From: Advenella sp. S44
Lineage (GTDB): Bacteria > Pseudomonadota > Gammaproteobacteria > Burkholderiales > Burkholderiaceae_B
NCBI RefSeq assembly: GCF_002810445.1
Contig: NZ_NEXS01000003.1
Location: 868,001 to 932,000 of the forward strand
Length of the DNA stretch: 64,000 nucleotides
Reading direction: 5' to 3'
The notes beneath the pieces were generated by a model that searched no databases, had not been told where the DNA came from, and saw nothing but the letters and a program-made list of their open reading frames with translations. The position numbers were made by a program, and so were the translations under genes. Each line of letters begins with the position of its first letter. Position 1 is the stretch's first letter. Positions 36,290 through 46,267 of the stretch are shown here, piece by piece.

Positions 36290-37736
36290 CCAGGGGCAGG
36301 GTAACCGTCACCAGCAGTCCGCCGCTATCGCTGCTGTCCAGTCTCAGTCTGCCGTTATGGGCGTTGACAATGGTTTCTGCCAAAGACAATCCCAGGCCGA
36401 CACTGCCGGTCATGGTGCGGGCCGAATCCAGGCGGGAAAAGGCGCGCAAGGCTTCGGCGCGTCGTTCCGCCGGAATCCCGTCACCATGGTCGGCTACACT
36501 GATGACGGCTTTGTCGTCGGCCACTGTAAGCGACACCTCGACTGGCGGACGGCCATGCTTGAGCGCATTGCTGATCAGGTTGTCCAGAACGCGGCCCAGC
36601 GACAGCGTGTCGGCGCTGGTGTATGCCGCTGTGGCAGGCTGGGCGCGCAAATGCACCGGACTGCCGGCATTGTGCCAAGACGCTACGCGTTCCTCAATCC
36701 AGTGGCCGATATCGATCGTCTTGAATTTGTAGGTGGCCAGATCGGAACCGCGGACATAGCTGATGAACTGGTCGATCATATCCTGCATTTCGTGCACATC
36801 GTTGCGCATGCCTTCCTTGAACGTTACGTCATCGGTCAGCTCTACGCGCAGTCGCATGCGCGCCAGCGGGCTTTTCAGGTCATGCGGCAAACCGGCCAGC
36901 AAGGTTTGCTGTACGGCTTTTGATTCTTCCAGCGCGTCCAGCATGGCATTGAACCGCTCACCCAACTGGCGGGTCTCGTTCGGGCCTGCCGGGGTGACAC
37001 GCTCGGGCCGGCCCTGGGCCAGTTTATCTGCTGCCAGGGTAAGGCGGGTGAGCGGGCGCGTGATATGCCAGGCAAAACCGGCGGCCAGAATCAACAGCAA
37101 ACCCGTCAGGCTCAGCCAGGCAATGGTAATCGCATGCATATTGGGCGGCTGGATTCGATCCAGCGGGATGACCAGCCACTCGCGAATGAATTTGGTGCCG
37201 TCATCATCCGATTGCAGGGAGATGAACATGCGCGGCGTCGGCCCGCGTGTCAGTCCGACCCGCGTGCCGTCGTCCAGTTCAATATTGAGCCGTCTGACGA
37301 TTTTCAGGATGTCGTTGCTGGGCTCATCGGTCAGGCGCGGCGGGCGAGGGGGTTTTTGAGCGGCAGCACGACGGGCCCGCTCCACCTCACGGGCGGCTTC
37401 GGGAACGGGCGGGCGTGGCGAAGGGACGGGCGCGTCCAATGTGCCACCGCGGTGTCGTCGATTGGCATAGGGGTCGGTACGGGAAAGCAGGTACCACCGT
37501 TTCTGGGACGCTTCGATAATGAATTCTGCCCGGCGGTTTTCAGGAATTTGCGATACGGCTGAGCGAAGCGTGCGGATGGTCGTGGACAGATAGTTGACGA
37601 CAACGTCTTCCAGGAAACGTTCCTTGAGATAGTTGCCGACTGCGAAACTGCCGAGCTGCACCAGAATCACAGTGCCAAGGATGAAGAGGATCATCTGCAG
37701 CCGCAAGGAGCGCGGCCACAGCGAGGGTTTTATCAT
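36270..37736 (-). CDS. EnvZ-type sensor histidine kinase
   Basis: A 488-residue membrane kinase. TM1 about 14-34, a periplasmic region with a Pro/Arg-rich insert (about 100-135), TM2 about 203-222, then HAMP, the phospho-acceptor His285 (L-P-H-D-L-K-S-P-L), N box N-L-I-S-N-A-L-K-H at 386-394, D-H-G-D-G at 416-420 and G-L-G-L at 447-450. It resembles EnvZ/RisS sensors of Bordetella relatives. It overlaps the upstream regulator gene by four bases. Confidence 0.9.
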   Translation of the reverse strand: MIKPSLWPRSLRLQMILFILGTVILVQLGSFAVGNYLKERFLEDVVVNYLSTTIRTLRSAVSQIPENRRAEFIIEASQKRWYLLSRTDPYANRRHRGGTLDAPVPSPRPPVPEAAREVERARRAAAQKPPRPPRLTDEPSNDILKIVRRLNIELDDGTRVGLTRGPTPRMFISLQSDDDGTKFIREWLVIPLDRIQPPNMHAITIAWLSLTGLLLILAAGFAWHITRPLTRLTLAADKLAQGRPERVTPAGPNETRQLGERFNAMLDALEESKAVQQTLLAGLPHDLKSPLARMRLRVELTDDVTFKEGMRNDVHEMQDMIDQFISYVRGSDLATYKFKTIDIGHWIEERVASWHNAGSPVHLRAQPATAAYTSADTLSLGRVLDNLISNALKHGRPPVEVSLTVADDKAVISVADHGDGIPAERRAEALRAFSRLDSARTMTGSVGLGLSLAETIVNAHNGRLRLDSSDSGGLLVTVTLPLVSPSAS

Positions 37737-38440
37737 GCGTCAGGAGAGAATCGGTAGCCAATGCCCCAGACAGTTTGAATCCAACGTGGATCTTTCGGGT
37801 CGTCTTCGACGGCACGACGCAGGCGCAGGATGGCGATGTCAATGGCGCGGTCATTGCGTTCGCCTTCGTCATCGTCGCGAGCCAGTGCAAGCAGGCGTTC
37901 GCGGGACAGCGGTTTGCCGGAGTTCTTGACCAGGGCTTCGAGCAGATTGATTTCGCCGCCAGTCAGCTTGACCTGGACATTGTCCTTAAATAGCTGGCGT
38001 CGGGCCGGATCAAAAGTGAAAGGTCCGAAATGCACCGGCGTTTCCTTGACCAGTGCGGAAGCGCCTTTCTTGCGGCGCAGGACAGTTTCGACGCGAGCCA
38101 GTAGTTCCCGCGGGTCAAACGGCTTGCCGAGGTAGTCGTCTGCACCCGATTCGAGGCCAATAATGCGATCGGCGGTTTCGTCCTTTGCCGTGAGCAAAAT
38201 GACCGGGATGTCTTCATTCTGGGCGCGCAGCCTGCGGCAGGTTTCCACACCGTCGCCGCCGGGAAGCATGCGATCCAGTACGATCAGGTCGGGGGAAAAT
38301 TTGGTAATGCGCTGGGTAATGTCACTGGCGTCGGGTGCGAGCAGGGTATCGTAACCGTGTCGGTTCAGATATTCCGCGAGAAGCTGGCGCAGGGCAGGAT
38401 CGTCATCGACGACGAGAATTTTTGTCAGTTGCTTGTCCAT
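37733..38440 (-). CDS. OmpR family response regulator
   Basis: A 235-residue OmpR/PhoB regulator: acidic D-D-D at 12-14, phospho-acceptor Asp56 (V-L-D-R-M-L-P-G), Thr84, Lys106 (G-K-P-F-D-P), and a winged helix from about 135 with D-R-A-I-D-I-A-I-L-R-L-R-R and a W-G-I-G-Y-R-F end. The partner is the downstream kinase. Family members of this shape (OmpR, RisA) control porins and envelope genes; targets here cannot be read. Confidence 0.92.
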   Translation of the reverse strand: MDKQLTKILVVDDDPALRQLLAEYLNRHGYDTLLAPDASDITQRITKFSPDLIVLDRMLPGGDGVETCRRLRAQNEDIPVILLTAKDETADRIIGLESGADDYLGKPFDPRELLARVETVLRRKKGASALVKETPVHFGPFTFDPARRQLFKDNVQVKLTGGEINLLEALVKNSGKPLSRERLLALARDDDEGERNDRAIDIAILRLRRAVEDDPKDPRWIQTVWGIGYRFSPDA

Positions 38441-38527
38441 AGTGCCTCATCTTGCCAAAGGGTCGAAAGAAGCGCAAGCGGTCGAAATACAATGAAATCG
38501 GTTAGATCGGCACGTTTGCGCAGCGGA

Positions 38528-39235
38528 TCAGCGGCTAACCTGGAATGTACGGGTAGTGAGGACCTTTCCGGTTGCCACATCTATGATTTTAACGGTAACC
38601 CGGCGCGCAGTCATTGTTGCAGGGATGTCTATCGTTCCGGCAGCCTGCTGAAAGTCGGTGACGTTAAGGACAAAAGGGTCCAGTTCGGCTGTCCCGGAAC
38701 GGCCATTGCGGTAGCGGCCGTTGACCGCGAACGAGATGGACGCCTGAAAATCAGGATCCTGTTCGTTTTTCTTCATGAGCAGCATGCTGTAGTTCAGCTT
38801 ACCCGTGGGGCCACTGAATTCGCCAACGCGAATACCCAGCGCACTATCGCTGGGGTCTGCCGGAATGACTTTCTTGAGTAGCGCCAGATTGTCGGTCAGG
38901 GCTTTGACCTGGTCCTGGGCCTGGTTCATGCCTGTGGTCTGCGATTCCAGCTGTGATTGAAGGCTGTTGCGCTCCTGTGTGACGGATTCCAGTTGTGATT
39001 GCAGGCGCTGGCGGTCGGCTGACAGCGAGGTCACTTCACTGGTGAGTTTGTTGGATTCGTCCAGGCTCAGGCGCTTGGGGCCGTAGTTGGTTTGCAGAAA
39101 CCAGTAACCACCCGCGCCGATGATAATGCCCGTAAACAGTATACCAACCCATGGTGGCATGCGGCGATGACGGCGACGACTGCTTGTTTCAAAAACTGAA
39201 GGCTTGAAGGTGGCTCTTTTGGAAGATCCAAACAT
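38528..39235 (-). CDS. coiled-coil inner-membrane protein (DUF6776-like)
   Basis: A 235-residue bitopic protein. Arg/Lys-rich cytoplasmic N-terminus, one TM (about 28-48), a periplasmic coiled coil (about 57-125, with repeated L-Q-S-Q-L-E-S) and a C-terminal beta-rich domain (about 130-235; R-V-G-E-F-S-G-P, I-S-F-A-V-N-G-R-Y-R-N-G). I believe it belongs to a beta/gammaproteobacterial family listed as DUF6776, with unknown function. It lies between the response regulator and murU on the same strand. Confidence 0.65.
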   Translation of the reverse strand: MFGSSKRATFKPSVFETSSRRRHRRMPPWVGILFTGIIIGAGGYWFLQTNYGPKRLSLDESNKLTSEVTSLSADRQRLQSQLESVTQERNSLQSQLESQTTGMNQAQDQVKALTDNLALLKKVIPADPSDSALGIRVGEFSGPTGKLNYSMLLMKKNEQDPDFQASISFAVNGRYRNGRSGTAELDPFVLNVTDFQQAAGTIDIPATMTARRVTVKIIDVATGKVLTTRTFQVSR

Positions 39236-39289
39236 GGGTATTTCATCCGAAAATCAACAGTACGGTATTGTACATTTTCCACTGATGGT

Positions 39290-39988
39290 TTAGCAGGTGC
39301 CACGCAGTTTCCGGTCAAGTTCGCTCAGGCGCTCTGGCGTGCCTACGTCGGTCCAATTGCCGGTGTAGTGGTACCCTTCGACGGAGCGGGTACCCATGGC
39401 CATGCGCAGCAGCGGGGCCAGTGGCGCAGGCTGCCCGTCAGCGATACTGCGAAACAGGCTGGGATGAAACACGCCTATGCCGGCGTAGGTGAGCGCAGGT
39501 TCGCCCTCCTGGCGGGGGCTCAGATAACCCTGGGCGTCCAGGCCGAAGTCGCCTTGCGGATGGTGTTGCGGGTTGTCCACCATCAAAAGCCAGGCCTGGG
39601 TAGGGGAATCATGCAGCCGGTTGACCACGCTGACGGCCTGGAGGGGATCCCAGTCACACCATACATCGCCGTTGATGACCAGGAACGGCTGCTCGCCCAG
39701 TAGCGGCAAGGCATGGGCGATGCCGCCGGCCGTTTCCAGGGCGGTATCTTCACGGGAGTACTGGATCGCCACATCATACTGGCTGCCATCGCCCAGCGCG
39801 GCCTCGAGGTGATCCCCAAGCCAGGCATGGTTGATTACAATGTCACTTATACCAACAGCGGCCAGGCGTTCCAGATGATGAACAATCAGAGGCTTGTCGT
39901 TGACCGGGAGCAGCGGCTTGGGAAGGCTATCGGTCAGGGGGCGCATGCGTTCGCCGCGCCCGGCCGCCAAAATCATGGTTTGTATCAA
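39290..39988 (-). CDS. murU: N-acetylmuramate alpha-1-phosphate uridylyltransferase
   Basis: A 232-residue nucleotidyltransferase with L-A-A-G-R-G-E-R-M-R-P-L-T at the N-terminus and K-P-L-L-P-V-N-D-K-P-L. Together with the preceding kinase gene (ATGA overlap) this matches MurU, which forms UDP-MurNAc from MurNAc-1-P in the recycling route that bypasses fosfomycin-sensitive MurA. The pair beside lptD-surA is the same neighbourhood as in Pseudomonas putida. Confidence 0.88.
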   Translation of the reverse strand: MIQTMILAAGRGERMRPLTDSLPKPLLPVNDKPLIVHHLERLAAVGISDIVINHAWLGDHLEAALGDGSQYDVAIQYSREDTALETAGGIAHALPLLGEQPFLVINGDVWCDWDPLQAVSVVNRLHDSPTQAWLLMVDNPQHHPQGDFGLDAQGYLSPRQEGEPALTYAGIGVFHPSLFRSIADGQPAPLAPLLRMAMGTRSVEGYHYTGNWTDVGTPERLSELDRKLRGTC

Positions 39989-41067
39989 AATGTGTATCCT
40001 ACTTTGGTTTCGATATTGTCCAGGCGATCGAGCAGGCGCAGCAGGGGTCGAAAGGCATTGTAGCGGCCTGCCACCTGGCGCACATAGGCGTTGACCCGGG
40101 GCATATGCTGTTGATAATGCGACTTGCCGTCACGAATCGACAGGCGTGCAAAAACACCCAGAATGCGCAAATTGCGCTGCAAACCCATCCATTCGTAGTC
40201 AACGTGAAAGTCTGCAAAATCTGCCGGAACCGGGATGCCGGCGGCTTTGGCTCTTTCCCAGTAGCGAATGGCCCAGTCCAGTTGCTGGGGTTCTTCCCAA
40301 GTGGTGCGGGCGTCCATGACCAGCGACACCAGGTCGTAGGAGACGGGGCCGCGCACCGCATCCTGAAAATCAATGATGCCGGGTCCGGCGCCGTTTCCCG
40401 GATGATCGTTGATCATCAGATTAGGAGAATGGAAGTCCCGGTGGACAAAGCAGGTAGCCTGACGCGCATTATGTGCCGAAAGACGGTCAAAAATCGTTTC
40501 CAGCGCGGCGCGTTCCTTGTCGGTCAGCGTCGTATTGCAATGGCGGCCTATATACCAATCCGGGAAAAGGGCAAGCTCCTCGCGCAGTTTTGCGCCGTCG
40601 TAGACGGGCAATTGCTCTGTCGGCACCTGCTGCATCCGGACCAGCGCGTCCAGCGCGCCAAGATAGAGTGCCTGCAGGGATGCGTTGTCGATTCCGTTCA
40701 CGATGCGCTGGTAAAAGGTGTCATGACCAAGGTCGCTCAATAGCAGCAGACCGTCCTCGACTTTGGCTTCAAGAATGGCCGGCACACTCAGGCCGGCGGC
40801 ATCCAGTCGGCGGGCTATGTCGATGAAAGGCCGGCAGTCCTCCTGCGCCGGCGGGGCGTCCATCACGACCAGGCTACCAGTTTCAGTATCAACCCGAAAA
40901 TAACGCCGAAAACTTGCATCACTGGATGCAGGTCGCAGGCTGTCGGTGCGCATACCGTATTTTTCGGCAATCGGGGCCAGCCAGGTCTGCACCAGTGCGT
41001 AGCGGGTATCGGTCATCGTTTCAGTCGGGTTACCGGCGGAAGAGGAAGGGGCTGCGGACGTCGTCAT
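39985..41067 (-). CDS. amgK: anomeric MurNAc/GlcNAc kinase
   Basis: A 360-residue aminoglycoside-phosphotransferase-fold kinase. The catalytic loop F-V-H-R-D-F-H-S-P-N-L-M and the metal-binding I-D-F-Q-D-A segment are clear. AmgK phosphorylates MurNAc or GlcNAc at C1. The first 17 residues are low-complexity; an alternative ATG at 41016 would remove them, but neither start has a good ribosome site. Cotranscribed with murU. Confidence 0.85.
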   Translation of the reverse strand: MTTSAAPSSSAGNPTETMTDTRYALVQTWLAPIAEKYGMRTDSLRPASSDASFRRYFRVDTETGSLVVMDAPPAQEDCRPFIDIARRLDAAGLSVPAILEAKVEDGLLLLSDLGHDTFYQRIVNGIDNASLQALYLGALDALVRMQQVPTEQLPVYDGAKLREELALFPDWYIGRHCNTTLTDKERAALETIFDRLSAHNARQATCFVHRDFHSPNLMINDHPGNGAGPGIIDFQDAVRGPVSYDLVSLVMDARTTWEEPQQLDWAIRYWERAKAAGIPVPADFADFHVDYEWMGLQRNLRILGVFARLSIRDGKSHYQQHMPRVNAYVRQVAGRYNAFRPLLRLLDRLDNIETKVGYTF

Positions 41068-41371
41068 GGATAGGAGTCGTTATAAAGTATTTAATATCAG
41101 GGGCTTGGCCTGTGCTCTGATTTTTATTTCCGTAAATCGGGCGGGCAATACCGTTGCCTGCGGTAGATAACTATAATAACGGGCTAATGTAAAAAAACAG
41201 CAGGCCTCCGATATTTTATGCGGTATCCTCTGGTTTGTCCTGCATCAACAGGCAGTCGCACAAGACCCAATGGGGTTGCGATATATGTTGCAGTATGATT
41301 TTTCCCGTCTCAATCCCGGGGAAACAGGGTAACAGGACAGGTTTCTTCAATTATTTCCGGTAAAAAGCACA
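41068..41371. other. 304-bp divergent region between amgK and lptD
   Basis: A TATAAT at 41172-41177 lies in the right direction for lptD but I see no convincing -35. No frame or RNA is supported. Confidence 0.5.
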
Positions 41372-43792
41372 GTGCGAAAGATCTGTCACCTATTTCTTCT
41401 GACCGTATCCCCGATTGCTTTTGCCCAGACCGGTGTCTCGGTGCCAGGAGTCGGGCAGGCATCTACGCCACGACTGTATGTCTCGCCAATGCTGACCAGT
41501 CCGGCGCTTAACAATGACGAGATCATCACGTTCACCGATAGCGCGCGTGCAGATATCACCAACGATGCCAATACGATTACCCTGGGTGGCAAGGCGCAGA
41601 TTCGTCGACCCGACGCGATCCTGAAGGCCGATACCATCAACTATGACCGAAGCAAAGGCACCGTAACGGCACAGGGCAATGCCCGCCTGTTTCGCGATGG
41701 CAATCTGATCACTGGCCCGGGGCTGCGCTACAACATCGACAAAGAGAATGGCACCATCTCCTCGCCGGTCTACAGCCTGGCCTCTGGCGGCCAGGGCCAG
41801 GCCAGCGAAGCCAATATCATTGACGACAATCACTTCAACCTGAAGAATGCGACCTACAGCGGTTGCGACTGTGAAGAGCCCTTCTGGCAAATACGTTCAA
41901 GCAATGTCGATTTGTACAATGATGAAAACGAAGGGATTGCTGAAGATGGTACGCTCTATATCAAGGGCGTACCGGTCATGTGGTCCCCCTATCTGACCTT
42001 TCCGATCCGGGCAGAGAAAAAAACCGGTTTTCTGACGCCGACCTACGGCATGACCTCGCGCAGCGGCCTGGATTTTACCGTGCCGTATTTTATCAATCTG
42101 GCTCCGCAATACGACCTGACGCTGTATCCACGCTATCTGAGCAAGCGCGGCGCGCAACTGGGTGCAGAATTCCGTTATCTGCAGCCCACGTATTCCGGGA
42201 TGGTCACCGGCACTTATATGCACAGGGATAACGAGCTGGACCGGTCTCGCTGGATGTTTTCCTGGCAGCACGTACAGGCGCTAGGCTCTGTGCTGGGGCT
42301 CAATTTCAACCTGTCGGTAGACTGGAACGCCGTCTCTGACGATGATTATTATCGTGACTTCACGGATATGACAACGATTACCCAGGCGGGCAAAACCTAT
42401 TTGAATCGCAATGTCACCTTGGGGTTCTCTGGGTATAAATACTGGGACGGTTATCTGCAAGTTCAAAAATATCAGACCTTGCAGGATGCCACGGCCGATG
42501 TGATTTACGGGCAGTATGAAAAGGTGCCGGAATTGCGGGTCCATGGCGCGCGCTTTAATTGGCACGGGCTGGATATGGAAACAACCAATACGCTGACCCG
42601 TTTCGAGTATCCCACGTATTTCGGTTCCAAGCTGAGCGATGAAGTCATCGACCGCACCGAAGGGCACCTGCGCCCCGACGGCACCCGCTTTATGTCCTAT
42701 TCCACAATCAGTTACCCGATTGTGCGGCCAGGCTGGCACATTACGCCGAAAATCGGCCTGCATGCGTCCCAGTATGAGACCGACTGGTACACTCGTTACG
42801 GCGAGAATTCGTTCTTCAGCCAGAGCGGTAACCAGCGACGTTCAGTGTCGCGCGTGTTGCCCATTGTGTCTCTGGACGCCGGCATGGTCTTTGAGCGCAG
42901 CACGACGCTTTTCGGATATCCGTCCACGCAGACGCTTGAGCCGCGGCTTTATTATCTGTACATTCCTTACCAGGACCAGAGCGACATTCCCATCTTTGAT
43001 ACCGATGTCAGCCAGTTCGGTTTTGCCAGCGCGTTTTCTGAAAACCGCTATAACGGCGGCTGGGACCGGATCAACAATGCAAATCAGGTCACGCTGGGCC
43101 TGACCTCGCGCTGGTTCGACCAGGACACCGGCTTTCAACGCCTGGCGCTGCAGGTGGCCCAGCGCGTGTACTTTGATTCGCAGCGCGTCACGCTGCCGTT
43201 TGAATCTCCGCGCATCGGCACCAAGTCCGACTGGATCTTTGGAGCTGAAGCGGCGCTGACCAATAAATTTACGACGCAGGCTGCGCTACAGATTGATCCC
43301 TACCAGGGCAAGACGACCCAAGCCTATGCGGCAGCCAAATGGACGCCCAAGCGCCTGACCACGCTGTCGCTGTCCTATCGCTACCAGCGCGACCCTTATG
43401 CCGATGAAGAGCGTACCGACATCAACCAGGGCAATCCGTTGTCCTACCAGTTGCAAGGCAAGGAAACGGTCAGTTTTGCCGGGCAGTGGCCATTTACCAG
43501 CAAGTTGTATGGCGTGGGCCGGGTTGATTACTCACTTAAGGAAAGCCGCGTCACCCAGCATATCGTGGGCGTCGAGTATAAAGGCGATTGCTGCTGGACC
43601 GGGCGAGTTGTTTTGAAACGTTACGCCGTTTCGAAACAGGATTCGAATTCTGCTATATTCTTTCAGTTGGAACTGGCAGGGTTGGGTGCGGTCGGAAAAG
43701 ATCCAATGGAATTGTTAAGACAGAATGTACCCGGATACGAAAGTGTCAACACCCCCGTTCCGGACAGGACATCATTTGAAAGGTATGAATAA
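41372..43792 (+). CDS. lptD: LPS-assembly protein LptD
   Basis: An 806-residue outer-membrane protein beginning with GTG. Signal peptide about 1-18 (cleavage after A-F-A), an OstA/LptA-like beta-jellyroll (about 50-190; G-K-A-Q-I-R-R-P-D-A-I-L-K-A-D) and a large C-terminal barrel rich in aromatic residues. With LptE it inserts LPS in the outer leaflet. Cysteines are few (a C-D-C near 173 and a C-C near 747), suitable for the inter-domain disulphides. Its stop overlaps the surA start by one base. Confidence 0.95.
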   Translation: MRKICHLFLLTVSPIAFAQTGVSVPGVGQASTPRLYVSPMLTSPALNNDEIITFTDSARADITNDANTITLGGKAQIRRPDAILKADTINYDRSKGTVTAQGNARLFRDGNLITGPGLRYNIDKENGTISSPVYSLASGGQGQASEANIIDDNHFNLKNATYSGCDCEEPFWQIRSSNVDLYNDENEGIAEDGTLYIKGVPVMWSPYLTFPIRAEKKTGFLTPTYGMTSRSGLDFTVPYFINLAPQYDLTLYPRYLSKRGAQLGAEFRYLQPTYSGMVTGTYMHRDNELDRSRWMFSWQHVQALGSVLGLNFNLSVDWNAVSDDDYYRDFTDMTTITQAGKTYLNRNVTLGFSGYKYWDGYLQVQKYQTLQDATADVIYGQYEKVPELRVHGARFNWHGLDMETTNTLTRFEYPTYFGSKLSDEVIDRTEGHLRPDGTRFMSYSTISYPIVRPGWHITPKIGLHASQYETDWYTRYGENSFFSQSGNQRRSVSRVLPIVSLDAGMVFERSTTLFGYPSTQTLEPRLYYLYIPYQDQSDIPIFDTDVSQFGFASAFSENRYNGGWDRINNANQVTLGLTSRWFDQDTGFQRLALQVAQRVYFDSQRVTLPFESPRIGTKSDWIFGAEAALTNKFTTQAALQIDPYQGKTTQAYAAAKWTPKRLTTLSLSYRYQRDPYADEERTDINQGNPLSYQLQGKETVSFAGQWPFTSKLYGVGRVDYSLKESRVTQHIVGVEYKGDCCWTGRVVLKRYAVSKQDSNSAIFFQLELAGLGAVGKDPMELLRQNVPGYESVNTPVPDRTSFERYE

Positions 43793-45294
43793 TGCGTAAA
43801 TTGGGTTTCATGCGAACAGCAGTTGCTCTCGCCATCCCCGCCATTTTAATCGCTGTGCCGCCGTTTGCGCAGGCGCAGAAGGCAAAAAACGCCGGTGCGT
43901 CGCAGCAGCGCTCGCCGGGACAGTTCGCCGATGGCATTGCGGCCGTGGTCAATAATGAGATTATTACCATGCGCGAGCTGCAGCAACGGATGGCCAGCAA
44001 TCGCGTGACGACCGGTGGCCAGAACCAGGTCCAGCAAACGGTATTGCAGGCAATGATTGACGAAAAGCTGATGCGTCAGGATGCGGAACAATATGGCATC
44101 CGCATTACCGATGCTCAGCTATCGCAGGCCATGGCCAATATCGCCCAGCGCAATAACCTGCCGCCAGAGAAGCTGCAGCCGGCAATCGAGCAGATGGGAC
44201 TGAACTGGGATAGTTACACGCGCAATCTTCGAAATGAAATGGTCATGGAAGAGCTGCGTACCCGTATTGTCCAGAGCCGTGTCGACATCAACGAGTCCGA
44301 CATTGATGCCTTCCTGAAGCAGAATCCGACGGGCATTCTGCCTGGCATGGAAGCAGAAAGACAAAACCAGCCCAAACCGCCGCCGCAGAAACAAGTGGTG
44401 GTCGAGCGCTCATTCGTGCCCAAGGCAGTTGCCCTGCAGCACATTTATATTCGCGTACCCGATAATTCTCCTGAAGATGTGGTGGCTGCTGCTCGCAAGA
44501 AAGCGGATGCTGCCATGGCTAAGCTGCGCGGTGGCACCAGCTTTGAGAATGTTGCCAAGGAGTATTCCGATGGGGCCGAAGCGGCATCCGGCGGAGACCT
44601 GGGGATTCGCATGTTTGAAGACTGGCCTTCGCTTTTCGTGAATGTCACGAAAAAAGTCCCCGATGGTCGCACGACCGGCGTGTTCAAGGCGCCCAACGGC
44701 TTTCATATTCTTAAGGTCGTGGAGCGTCGCGGCCTGATCCAGGAAAACAAGCGGGTTGTGACGGTACAGCCGCCAGCGCCGCCGCCTCCACCGGTGCCGC
44801 CTATCGAAAAAATGGCCAAGCAGAAGGGGCCGGTCAACATTACAGAAACCAAGGCCAAGCATATTCTGGTCAAGATTACGCCGGTCTTTTCCGACCAGCA
44901 GGCCCGGGCAAAAATCGATGACATCCGCAATCAGATTGAAGGGGGCATGTCATTTGAAGAGGCCGCCAAAAAATTCTCGCAGGATACTTCAGCCCCACTG
45001 GGCGGAGAAATTGGCTGGATTCCGCCTGGCGCGTCAGATGCTGACTTTGAGAAGGCCATGAATGCGCTGCAGCCGGGCCAGATCAGCGCCCCGGTGCGTT
45101 CCAAGTTTGGCTGGCATCTGATTACGGTAGAAGACCGTCGCAGCTCAGACAAACAGCCCGAGATTCGCCGTAATCTGGCGCGCCAGTCACTCTTCCAGAA
45201 GCGCGCCGAGCCCGTGTACGAAGACTGGCTGCAGCAGTTGCGTGCCAAAGCGTATATTGACAACCGTCTGACCCAACAGAAAAGCCGGCCCTAG
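43792..45294 (+). CDS. surA: periplasmic chaperone/peptidyl-prolyl isomerase SurA
   Basis: A 500-residue SurA. Signal peptide about 1-28, the N-terminal chaperone domain ([13 protein letters not shown]), then two PpiC parvulin domains (about 210-315 and 360-465; G-G-D-L-G and G-G-E-I-G-W-I-P), joined by a Pro-rich linker ([11 protein letters not shown]) unusual in length. It escorts outer-membrane proteins including LptD, the adjacent gene product. Confidence 0.95.
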   Translation: MRKLGFMRTAVALAIPAILIAVPPFAQAQKAKNAGASQQRSPGQFADGIAAVVNNEIITMRELQQRMASNRVTTGGQNQVQQTVLQAMIDEKLMRQDAEQYGIRITDAQLSQAMANIAQRNNLPPEKLQPAIEQMGLNWDSYTRNLRNEMVMEELRTRIVQSRVDINESDIDAFLKQNPTGILPGMEAERQNQPKPPPQKQVVVERSFVPKAVALQHIYIRVPDNSPEDVVAAARKKADAAMAKLRGGTSFENVAKEYSDGAEAASGGDLGIRMFEDWPSLFVNVTKKVPDGRTTGVFKAPNGFHILKVVERRGLIQENKRVVTVQPPAPPPPPVPPIEKMAKQKGPVNITETKAKHILVKITPVFSDQQARAKIDDIRNQIEGGMSFEEAAKKFSQDTSAPLGGEIGWIPPGASDADFEKAMNALQPGQISAPVRSKFGWHLITVEDRRSSDKQPEIRRNLARQSLFQKRAEPVYEDWLQQLRAKAYIDNRLTQQKSRP

Positions 45295-45305
45295 AGCAGA
45301 GCATC

Positions 45306-46085
45306 ATGGCAGTCCATCAGGCTCGCAAGCGTTTCGGTCAGAATTTCCTGACCGATGAGAGTGTAATTGAATCAATTGTGCGGGCGGTCAATCCTGCGCG
45401 CGACGATACGGTCATCGAAATCGGGCCTGGCCTGTCGGCGCTGACCGGCCCGTTGCATGACCGTGTTGAGCACCTGGATGTCATCGAAATCGACCGCGAT
45501 CTGGCTGCTCGCCTACGCAAGCGCTTTGCACCCGAGCGGCTTACGATTCATGAAGCCGATGCCCTGAAGGTCGATTTTTCCGCTTTCGGCAGCGACCTGC
45601 GAATCGTGGGCAATCTTCCCTACAATATTTCAAGTCCGCTGCTCTTTCATCTCGTCTCGTTTGCCGATCGGGTTCGCGATCAGCACTTCATGTTGCAGAA
45701 AGAAGTGATCGCGCGCATGGTCGCCGCGCCTGGGCAGAGCGACTATGGCAGGCTATCGGTGATGCTGCAGGTGCGCTATGACATGCAGCATCTGTTTGAC
45801 GTACCGCCCGAAGCCTTCGATCCGCCTCCCAAGGTCACTTCTGCCATTGTCCGCATGGTGCCGTTGCCGCAAAACCGGGCACGGGCAAAAAGCGAACAGG
45901 CGTTTTTCCACGTGGTGGCCAAGGCGTTTTCGCAACGGCGAAAGATGCTGCGTCGAGTGCTGGCTGACTGGCAAATTGACTGGGCTCAAGTTGATATTCA
46001 GGAAACCGCCAGGGCGGAATCACTGTCTGTGGCTGATTTTATCCGGCTCGCCGATTATCTGACCGACCAGGGCATACTGGCCTGA
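45306..46085 (+). CDS. rsmA: 16S rRNA dimethyladenosine transferase
   Basis: A 259-residue RsmA/KsgA: K-R-F-G-Q-N-F-L at the start, SAM-binding [10 protein letters not shown], and catalytic N-L-P-Y-N-I-S-S. It dimethylates A1518 and A1519 (E. coli numbering) of 16S rRNA. It follows surA directly; pdxA, which sits between them in E. coli, is absent here. Confidence 0.97.
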   Translation: MAVHQARKRFGQNFLTDESVIESIVRAVNPARDDTVIEIGPGLSALTGPLHDRVEHLDVIEIDRDLAARLRKRFAPERLTIHEADALKVDFSAFGSDLRIVGNLPYNISSPLLFHLVSFADRVRDQHFMLQKEVIARMVAAPGQSDYGRLSVMLQVRYDMQHLFDVPPEAFDPPPKVTSAIVRMVPLPQNRARAKSEQAFFHVVAKAFSQRRKMLRRVLADWQIDWAQVDIQETARAESLSVADFIRLADYLTDQGILA

Positions 46086-46267
46086 AACAGGCGTTTCGCT
46101 GATGCCGCGCTCGCAGGACGGGCTGCGCGGGTCAATCCGACGTTATCGCGGGGCCGGAACAAGCGGCGGGTGCGGTCGGACAAAACTATCCGGTCTGATG
46201 CAACTTACCGCTGCCAGCGCCCGATTCCGTTTCACTCGGCGGCATGCCCCGGCAACCGATTTCCTTT